In this document: positions 1-6,021 of the stretch, piece after piece
How positions within the stretch are numbered: position 1 is the first letter of the stretch
How the letters are laid out: each line of letters starts with the position of its first letter
Assembly: GCA_036939355.1 (NCBI GenBank)
Contig: JALLAP010000614.1
Span: 1 to 11,759, forward strand
DNA from: Thalassiosira profunda
Taxonomy: Eukaryota > Bacillariophyta > Thalassiosirophyceae > Thalassiosirales > Thalassiosiraceae
DNA length: 11,759 nucleotides
Direction of reading: 5' to 3'
The notes under the pieces: model-generated
Seen by the model: the letters and a program-made list of their open reading frames with translations, nothing else
The model's database searches: none
What the model was told of the DNA's origin: nothing
Program-made: the position numbers and the translations under genes

Positions 1-41
1 GTGGGTGGGGACAGGAGCTCCTCGGGCTCGTGGCGCCTCCC

Positions 42-1295
42 ATGAACCGGGAAGACTATGCACGAGAGTGCAAAGAAGATGACCTATTTGGAGACGACGG
101 CTCCGACGAAGAAGACCCATCCAACGGAATCCCCGGCTATCTCAGATCTCAGTCGAGGCGCAGGAGTGACACGCTTGACCTCTACTTGCGATTCCTTCTG
201 GGGAGCCCCATGGATGTTCGATTGTTGGCCGCGACGGATATTGGCAGGAGCGCCACGAAGACGGTGAAGGCAATGAAAAAGCTAAGGAAGAAGTTGGTGG
301 AAGGCGAACCTTTTGAGAGCCGGGCAAACAAAGACCTCTGGGGCTATCCCCGGTTTTGGGAAGAAATGAGTTTGGGACGCATCAAGGGCACACCCCTGGA
401 GTTGCTGCGGCGCATACTGCAGGACTGGAAGGACATGGCCGCCGAAAATGGCGCCGTTGCATCTGATTCTCCGTCCAAGAGACGAAAGCGGGACGAGGTG
501 GACAAGCCTGCCGCAATAGTCACCTTTGGGAGGGACGAGAAGGTATCGGCAGAGCAGCACCGGATCGACATGGGGCTGCTCCACACCGCGCCCGACTGGA
601 GATCGCTGTACCAAGCCCTCCGAAAGCGGGAGGAGATGACTAGAAAAGCCCACGGGGACAAGGTGAGGGCGAGGCGGATGATTTTGGAGAATGATCGACC
701 CCGTGTAGGCAAGGTGGTGCTCAAACGTGCAGTGGATAGAGTTAGAGGAGGCAGTGTGGGCGGCGGTAGCAGTGTTGGCAGCCCAAAGCAAACCTTCCAA
801 GGCGGCGATGGCAGGAGCACAGACGACGATGCGGGCCAGAGATTAAGAGGCCCGGTCGGCACTCAGGAACGGTCGCAGCACCGGATGGAACGGAGGGAGG
901 CGATACTGAACAAATCGAGGGGCAACAGGGCGCTGCACAAACAGCACTCTCGGAGTTCCGCTTCCTCCGCAGGCAGCAACGGAAAGGTATCCCAGCTCCG
1001 AAAGGAGACCAAAGTCGCCGCCTCCTTCAGCAAATCGTCCTTTGGTGCATCTGTCGCTGGCTTTGGAGCCTCCGTTGCCCGCGCCGGCGGGGGCAGTGCT
1101 GGAAATGGCGCAAAACGTCAGAAAGTGCAGTCCCAGGTGCACGTACAGCTGGCTGGCGGCAAATCTATGACGCTTCCCGCATCGTCTGCGGTCCGGTCTG
1201 GAAAGGCACCGGGGGTGTTCTCGTCGCTGCAGCAGAAGAAGGCACAGCAGCATCGGAGGGACGGGAGCGGTGGCATGGCAGGCCGAAAGCGCTAG
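42..1295 (+). CDS. Basic, probably nuclear protein with a possible TFIIS-N/Elongin A-like region (function uncertain)
   Basis: The frame encodes 417 residues from the ATG at 42. It is open upstream to the window edge, and a CAG at 12-14 could be a splice acceptor, so the 5' end may be incomplete. Seen: an acidic N-terminus (residues 12-26); a predicted helical region at about 43-137 containing IGRSATKTVKAMKKL and ending LLRRILQDWKDMA, which recalls the TFIIS N-terminal (LW) bundle; a basic RRKR at about 147-150; a segment at 185-230 starting DWRSLYQALRKREE and ending in a Lys/Arg-rich stretch; then a long low-complexity Gly/Ser/Arg/Lys tail. In Elongin A, a TFIIS-N bundle precedes a Trp-containing basic helix of similar look, so an Elongin A-like transcription factor is possible. 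I could not recognise the usual BC-box and F-box-like region between the two parts. The coding call is firm; the function is a hypothesis. IWS1- or MED26-type proteins are alternatives. It converges with SKP1. Confidence 0.75.
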   Translation: MNREDYARECKEDDLFGDDGSDEEDPSNGIPGYLRSQSRRRSDTLDLYLRFLLGSPMDVRLLAATDIGRSATKTVKAMKKLRKKLVEGEPFESRANKDLWGYPRFWEEMSLGRIKGTPLELLRRILQDWKDMAAENGAVASDSPSKRRKRDEVDKPAAIVTFGRDEKVSAEQHRIDMGLLHTAPDWRSLYQALRKREEMTRKAHGDKVRARRMILENDRPRVGKVVLKRAVDRVRGGSVGGGSSVGSPKQTFQGGDGRSTDDDAGQRLRGPVGTQERSQHRMERREAILNKSRGNRALHKQHSRSSASSAGSNGKVSQLRKETKVAASFSKSSFGASVAGFGASVARAGGGSAGNGAKRQKVQSQVHVQLAGGKSMTLPASSAVRSGKAPGVFSSLQQKKAQQHRRDGSGGMAGRKR

Positions 1296-1496
1296 CGTAG
1301 GGTATCACGAGTAGAGTAGTTGTCCAATAGAGTTGATATCAACGATGCATTACCTCCTTCTGAAATCATAATTCATTTGTCTTTGGCTACTGCGTTGCCC
1401 CCAAATGATTGCCCCCCTTTCCCACCCCCGAGGATCTTCATCCCCCACGCGGGTAGCTCATGAAATAGCAGCCGATGGCAATTTGCAATGTCCCTC
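1296..1496. other. Convergent intergenic gap between gene 1 and SKP1
   Basis: This 201-nt stretch must hold the 3' ends of both convergent transcripts. It contains a perfect 12-bp palindrome, GTTGATATCAAC, at 1332-1343. No canonical AATAAA was seen on either strand at the expected place. No coding region is supported here. Confidence 0.6.
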
Positions 1497-2299
1497 TCAG
1501 TTTTGCCCCTCCCGGACCTGCGCCTCCTCCTCCGGAGAGAAGTCGTTGCTGATGTTGAATATCCGCCGGATCTCCTCCGCACTCTTCCCCTTGATCAAGA
1601 CCGACACGGCCAGGCACGTCAAATCGAGCAAGGCCTTGATGTCCATGAAATTGGCAGCGGTGACCAATTCGAACAGCAGGGTTTGGTCCACGTTCACAAA
1701 GTCGGCGTACCACTCTTGAACGATTTCTTCGATCCGGATGGATTTAAGGGGTGTGGTAATGGGGTTCACTGATTGCCATTTCATTTGTTCGTATTGTTTG
1801 GTGCAGAGGGCACACGTTGCAAGGATACATTAATGAGAGATTGGATAAACATGCAATGCAAGCGGCCAACACACACTCTCCCCATCCATCCATTCACTCA
1901 CTGGCCTCCTCCTTCTTGTAATGGGTGCAATATTCGATGACCTTGGCCAGCACGTTGGCCTTGACGTTCGGGAGGGGAATTTCCACGCTGTCCTCCTCGT
2001 CGTCGTCCTCCCCCAACGTCGTGACGACGAGGTTGGACAATTTGGCAATTTCCACGGGCACCTCGAAGGTGTCCCCCTCCTTGCTCACCTGCGCATGAAT
2101 GGGATTGGCGGGGGGCGGGAGTGAGCGCAGCAATGCATATACCGGCCCGAGGGGGGGTGGAGTGGACCGCGCATCGACGAGGCAACTGCACCGCAACCCC
2201 AACCACCAACCAACCGTCCACCGCGACGCCACGACCGCTGAACCGCCACACAACCCGACTCACCAATTTGACCGTGCCGTGAACGTCGTCCCCGTCCAT
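1497..2299 (-). CDS. SKP1: SKP1, SCF ubiquitin-ligase adaptor (3 exons)
   Basis: Exons on the minus strand are 2264-2299, 1902-2088 and 1497-1768, joining in frame to 164 residues. The start context is GCAAGATGG. SKP1 bridges cullin-1 and F-box proteins in SCF E3 ligases, in nucleus and cytoplasm. The N-terminal BTB/POZ-like domain (about residues 9-75) shows [15 protein letters not shown], an acidic loop, [11 protein letters not shown] and VIEYCTHYK. The C-terminal SKP1 dimerisation domain (about 95-164) shows [45 protein letters not shown] and [13 protein letters not shown]. Splicing of exons 2 and 3 gives the junction [12 protein letters not shown]. The protein ends VREGQN, whereas SKP1 orthologues normally continue with an Asn-x-Trp-Cys-Glu segment that helps contact F-box proteins; no such codons were found downstream. 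Membership of the SKP1/Elongin C superfamily is clear, and length and both domains favour SKP1 over Elongin C. Confidence 0.95.
1769..1901 (-). other. SKP1: SKP1 intron 2
   Basis: This is a 133-nt intron with donor GTGAGT just after GAGGCCA and acceptor CAATCAG before TGAACC. Splicing joins A+TG to make a Met codon and restores the conserved linker before PITTPLK. Reading through the donor meets a stop within a few codons. Confidence 0.9.
2089..2263 (-). other. SKP1: SKP1 intron 1
   Basis: This is a 175-nt phase-0 intron with donor GTGAGT after CAAATTG and acceptor GCGCAG before GTGAGCAAGG. Removal joins KL to VSKEGDTF, matching the beginning of the SKP1 fold. Confidence 0.9.
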
Positions 2300-2391
2300 C
2301 TTGCGAGCAGCAGCGTAGCAGTGGTGGATTGTAGGAGGCGCGGGGCTATTGTAGAGGGCGAGAAGTGGAGCGTGGCAAAATGGTTGAAAAT

Positions 2392-2399
2392 GGCGGGAA
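2392..2399 (-). promoter_or_regulatory. Candidate E2F-type site upstream of SKP1
   Basis: Read toward SKP1 the site is TTCCCGCC, about 95 nt upstream of the start codon; it lies within AAAATGGCGGGAA on the plus strand. E2F/DP factors bind TTTSSCGC-like sites at cell-cycle genes, and SKP1 would be a plausible target. A match this short can occur by chance. Confidence 0.25.
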
Positions 2400-2405
2400 T
2401 CTTAT

Positions 2406-2425
2406 GTACGTACGAAGGTACGTAC
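2406..2425. repeat. GTACGTAC inverted repeat with 4-nt spacer
   Basis: Two copies of the self-complementary octamer GTACGTAC flank GAAG. Because each arm is itself palindromic, the element is at once a direct and an inverted repeat. It lies about 107 nt upstream of SKP1 in the divergent promoter. It could be a paired factor-binding site or a hairpin; no factor is assigned. Confidence 0.6.
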
Positions 2426-2498
2426 GTGAGGATACCTTTGTGTGAAAAATTGGGCAAGCCAAAGCGCACCTCTCGTGAATAGCCCGCCGAAAACAATG

Positions 2499-2508
2499 AC
2501 GACGTCGT
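2499..2508. promoter_or_regulatory. 10-bp palindrome with a GACGTC core (bZIP/CRE-like)
   Basis: ACGACGTCGT is a perfect palindrome preceded by TG, giving TGACGACGTCG. GACGTC cores are typical bZIP binding sites. It lies between the two divergent genes, closer to SKP1. The site is seen in the sequence; binding is inferred. Confidence 0.35.
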
Positions 2509-2833
2509 GCCAAAGCCAACCTCTTGTCCGCTTATTAGCTTGCTGCTCCCGTTGGCAATGAAAAATTGATCCTGCAAAAGGGATGTGCTGGCCGCCTCAT
2601 TCTTGCTTTGCCGGCTTTGCACACACAACTGCATCTCTTGGGCGAGCACATCTTGTGTTGTGCAGGGCATTGCGAGGGAAGCTGGATGATACCTTGATAC
2701 CCATATCCGAATTGCAACACATCGTATGCTTGGGGCCGCGCGCAGAGATAGGAGCGAGCCGTAGCTGCATTCCGGGCGGCAGGACTCTGGTAGGGCGGCG
2801 ACAACCCGTACCAACAACCCGGCCAAATCTAAA

Positions 2834-5800
2834 ATGTCGACCAAGAAGAAGAAGTCCGAGAGCCGGACCAAGCTCCCCGACGGCTCTACGATCCGCGAGT
2901 ACGAGACGGAGGAGACCCACCCCGACGGGACGAAGGTGATCACCACCACGACGCTGCGGTCGTACGACAAGGTCAAGACGTTGGACGACGGGAGCCAGGT
3001 GGTCGAGCGGGTCAACACCACCACTACCACCACGCGAGAGTGCCACTCTGTTGCCAAGGAGCCCAACGCGCTCGAGTCGGCCGTGACCGCGGTGGGGGCG
3101 CAGGTGGGCGGATTCCTGGACATGTTCCACACCGCCGCCGCCGCGCCGAACGAGGCGCGAGACGACCAGCACAGCCTTCCGGCCACTCCGACGGAACGGA
3201 GCGACGTCAGCCGGAAGGAGGCGGACGACGAGTGGAGCCGGCTGAGCCGGGCAGATTCCCGACTGTCGACGGACAGCGACCAGGTCGCGTTGCGGGCGCG
3301 GCACTCGAGCCAGATGCGGGGGCTGCGGAAGCAGCGGTCCGGGAGCAGCCGAGAGTTGGCGCCGTCCACCCCGGGTTCTATGCCGCGGCCCTCCCGGGGC
3401 AGTCGGGATTTCGTCGAGTCCACTCCGGGATCCAGGCGGAGCCGGGACGAGCCACGACAGGCTGCGGAGAGGCAGATGGCGCCGCAGCATGCTGGCAGAT
3501 CTCCGGGAGGGGTTCCGTCGACGTCCTTCTTTCAGAAGACGCATCCCGGGGGAAGCAACGATGCCTTCCACAACCAGCAACAGCAACAGCAGTCCAGCGT
3601 GTATCAGCAGCAGCAGCAGCATCAACAGCAACAACAACCCAAAGTTTATCAGCAGCAACGACAACAGTCCTACCACCACCAGCAGCAGCCCAACAATAGC
3701 AACCAATGCCACAACATCTACGGAGACATGAATGACACGAACAGCCCCGGAGACGTGCGCTTCGGAGACATGCACAACATGAACAGTCCCGGCGACGTCC
3801 GGTGCATCGACACTGCCGGGTTCGCCGTGTACGAAAACGACCGGTGCGAGCAGCTCCTCCCCACCTTCCACAAGGTGTACGAACCCCAGCCGTCCCGAGG
3901 GCGGTCGCTGATGCGCTCCATGAGCGCCTCCAGCAATGCGAGGGACGTCAATCGGAACATCAAGCTGGGCCTCTCCTCGACGGGCCGGGGCAGGCCCGGC
4001 CGGTCTCGATCGAGGCGGCAGCGGCAGCGGGACAGGGAGAATCCCAACGTGTTGGATCCGGAGGTGGTCGCGGCGATTGGGGTGATGCAGGATCGGAGCA
4101 AGAGCCCGGTGGACAGACGAGGCCGCAGTAGGGGCGTGAGCAGCGGCCGGCAGGGGCAAAGGTCGATGCAGCAATCCGAGGAGTTCGATCCGTTTGCCGG
4201 GCAGAGGATTGGCGATGCCCTGGGGATCGATTGGCAGGCTGGGCAGTCCACGCCACGATCGCAGCAGCCATCGACTATGCACAGTCCCACGGCCCCAATG
4301 TACGCGAATTCGCCACGGCAGCAGCAAGGGTATTCGCAGAGAAACAACGTCGTTCATCGGGGCGTCGGCAACGCGAACCAATTCCCAGCGCAGAACAATC
4401 CGCCCATGAGCGCGGTGCCGAGAACGCCCGCCGGTCCGGGCGCAGTGGACTTTGACGGGCTGCCGCTGGGGAACCTCCGCAACCCCATTCCGTGGGACGA
4501 TGTGAGCGATTTTACTGGAGCGCGAACGCCAGAGTCGGCGCTGCAAGGTGCATCTGGATCAGGACGACGACGGGCGCTGTCGAGGGGCAGATCGAAGTCG
4601 AGGGGCAGATCCGCTCGAAGCAAGAGCGCGTCGAGGCTCCGGTCGGCGAAGAGCACCGACTCGATGCCAATCCCACCTCCCACGAAGGTCAAGTACAAAC
4701 AATGTTTGCTCCCATCTGACTTTGCCGTCGACGTCACCCCGCCAAAGATCGCCATCGACGGGAACAACGCGATAGTCACCTCGGACAAGTTCGTGCACTT
4801 CTACTCCCTGCTGAAGAACAAGTGGACGCAGACCACGACTGTCTCGCTTCAGAACACGCACCGCCTCTCGCTGGCGTTGTCGGGCGACACGGCCGTCATC
4901 GGGGTGCCGTACGATCGCAACGCGAAGGGATTCATGACAGGATCGGCGTACATCTTTGAGCGCGATCAAAAGACCCACAGCTGGTATCAGGTGAAAAAGA
5001 TCGTGCCAAAGCGCGTGCAGGAGTACGCCACTGTAGGGTACAGCGTCGACATTTGCGACAACGTGGTGGTCATCGGGGCGCCGGAGCTGGGCTTGGCGTC
5101 CAACGCCGTGGCCATGAATGGGAGCATGGGCGGCGGGAGCGTCTACATGTACCGGCGCACGGGCCAGTCCAAGTGGGCGCCTGCTGGTCACCTGACCCCG
5201 AACAATCCCGATACCATCGGTCTGCCCTTGACGAGCGGATTTGGCACCATCGTGGCCTTGCGTTCGAACATGCTCGTCGTCAGCAACTACCACCCAGACA
5301 TAGCGTCCGGAGAAACGTCCCTGTTTGTGTACGAGTACGATCCCTTGCTGAGGAGCAAATGGAGGCTCGTCCAGACGGATCTGCTCAGCACAGAGGGGCA
5401 GCGACAAAACTTTGGATCGCGCATCGCCCTGACCCGCAACAGCGAGAGCCTCTTCATCGGCTGCCACTCGAACGTCAGCCCCACGGAAATCTTGTGCTAC
5501 CGGCGGATGGGCCTCCCGGACGTGTACGGCAACCGCGGATACGAGCTGCGACAGATCCTCACGGTGGCGGAGAAGTGCAACATCTCGGACATTGCTGTTG
5601 ATGAGAACGACGCCCTGATTCTGGGGACGACGGACGAGAACCGGGCGTACGTGTACCAGCAGATGCACGATCTGAACACGATGGAGAACCAGGGGTGGCG
5701 ATTGGTCGCTAAGGTGGTGAACGGTCCAAACCTCAACGGGTTTGGGACGAACGTGGGGCTGTCGGGCGACCGCGTCTTGGTCGGGTCGACGAGCAACGTC

Positions 5801-5956
5801 CATTCCTACAGCCTGGAGGCGTGGATGAAGAAAAGGGGCAAACAGCAAGACAAGCAGTTGGTGCCCAGTTCCAGTTCGTCCCAAGCGAGGTCGCGCTCGG
5901 TTGGGAGGAGAGGGCTTATGGGTTCGATGAGGTCGCTATCGCGCAGTCGGCGCTAG
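2834..5956 (+). CDS. Seven-repeat FG-GAP-like beta-propeller protein with polyQ and RS-rich regions
   Basis: A single exon encodes 1040 residues from an ATG in a good context (AAAATGTC). I do not recognise a named orthologue. Seen in order: a lysine-rich start with no signal peptide; about residues 14-70 with three DG(S/T) motifs each followed by a strand-like charged or Thr-rich run; a disordered Ser/Arg/Pro region; a Gln-rich tract (247-285); two 14-residue repeats (297-324); RS-type stretches at about 395-445 and 585-615; a propeller region at about 624-995; and a basic RS tail (996-1040). The propeller has seven repeats with cores at 641-660, 682-711, 740-775, 809-836, 866-891, 921-944 and 976-995. 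Examples are GDTAVIGVPY, VVVIGAPELG and DRVLVGST, several preceded by an FG and a Trp-containing strand. Integrin-type DxDxDG calcium loops are not evident. No membrane segment is seen. GC3 is very high (47 of 50 codons counted by eye from 4748). It may be a nuclear or cytoplasmic scaffold. Confidence 0.85.
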   Translation: MSTKKKKSESRTKLPDGSTIREYETEETHPDGTKVITTTTLRSYDKVKTLDDGSQVVERVNTTTTTTRECHSVAKEPNALESAVTAVGAQVGGFLDMFHTAAAAPNEARDDQHSLPATPTERSDVSRKEADDEWSRLSRADSRLSTDSDQVALRARHSSQMRGLRKQRSGSSRELAPSTPGSMPRPSRGSRDFVESTPGSRRSRDEPRQAAERQMAPQHAGRSPGGVPSTSFFQKTHPGGSNDAFHNQQQQQQSSVYQQQQQHQQQQQPKVYQQQRQQSYHHQQQPNNSNQCHNIYGDMNDTNSPGDVRFGDMHNMNSPGDVRCIDTAGFAVYENDRCEQLLPTFHKVYEPQPSRGRSLMRSMSASSNARDVNRNIKLGLSSTGRGRPGRSRSRRQRQRDRENPNVLDPEVVAAIGVMQDRSKSPVDRRGRSRGVSSGRQGQRSMQQSEEFDPFAGQRIGDALGIDWQAGQSTPRSQQPSTMHSPTAPMYANSPRQQQGYSQRNNVVHRGVGNANQFPAQNNPPMSAVPRTPAGPGAVDFDGLPLGNLRNPIPWDDVSDFTGARTPESALQGASGSGRRRALSRGRSKSRGRSARSKSASRLRSAKSTDSMPIPPPTKVKYKQCLLPSDFAVDVTPPKIAIDGNNAIVTSDKFVHFYSLLKNKWTQTTTVSLQNTHRLSLALSGDTAVIGVPYDRNAKGFMTGSAYIFERDQKTHSWYQVKKIVPKRVQEYATVGYSVDICDNVVVIGAPELGLASNAVAMNGSMGGGSVYMYRRTGQSKWAPAGHLTPNNPDTIGLPLTSGFGTIVALRSNMLVVSNYHPDIASGETSLFVYEYDPLLRSKWRLVQTDLLSTEGQRQNFGSRIALTRNSESLFIGCHSNVSPTEILCYRRMGLPDVYGNRGYELRQILTVAEKCNISDIAVDENDALILGTTDENRAYVYQQMHDLNTMENQGWRLVAKVVNGPNLNGFGTNVGLSGDRVLVGSTSNVHSYSLEAWMKKRGKQQDKQLVPSSSSSQARSRSVGRRGLMGSMRSLSRSRR
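3575..3688 (+). repeat. CAG/CAA-rich polyglutamine tract
   Basis: This in-frame, interrupted run of CAG and CAA codons in the propeller-protein gene gives Gln clusters separated by Ser, His, Val-Tyr and Lys-Val-Tyr. The motif VYQQQ occurs twice. Mixed codons and interruptions make it less slippage-prone than a pure triplet run. The opposite strand reads as poly-Leu and is not a gene. Confidence 0.85.
3722..3805 (+). repeat. Two tandem 42-nt repeats (GDMxxxNSPGDVRx)
   Basis: Residues 297-310 read GDMNDTNSPGDVRF and residues 311-324 read GDMHNMNSPGDVRC. The two 42-nt units are adjacent, in phase and differ at several synonymous sites, so the duplication is not very recent. Function is unknown. 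Confidence 0.85.
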
Positions 5957-6021
5957 ATAACTAGCAGCCGCTAATTCAGGTAGATGTTCAGTTTAGGAGA
6001 GATCACGCTATTTGTCAAAGT
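5957..6021. other. 65-nt convergent gap
   Basis: Only 65 nt separate the stop codons of the propeller protein (plus) and the GPC1-like fusion (minus). The two 3' UTRs almost certainly overlap. Extra stops (TAA, TAG) follow the plus-strand stop within 20 nt. No separate terminator or gene is visible. Confidence 0.7.

Larger units (their letters stand above)
2300..2833. promoter_or_regulatory. Divergent promoter region of SKP1 and the propeller-protein gene
   Basis: This 534-nt stretch separates the SKP1 start (minus) from the propeller-protein start (plus), so it should carry both promoters and 5' UTRs. No convincing gene lies in it. It holds several short palindromes, listed separately. The region next to the plus-strand start (AAAATGTC at 2831) is probably 5' UTR. 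Confidence 0.6.

Noticed and set aside
282..1253. Minus-strand frames of 136-172 codons opposite gene 1
   Set aside because: They overlap each other and gene 1 in different frames, and their compositions are typical of antisense noise.
2597..4546. 649-codon open frame on the minus strand opposite the propeller gene, with a run resembling membrane segments
   Set aside because: The Leu/Val-rich run is the reverse complement of the CAG/CAA tract, and the frame is a by-product of the GC-ending codons of the real gene on the other strand.
4559..5884. 441-codon minus-strand frame opposite the propeller domain
   Set aside because: It mirrors a gene with clear repeat structure; the antisense product is His/Arg/Val-rich with no recognisable domain.
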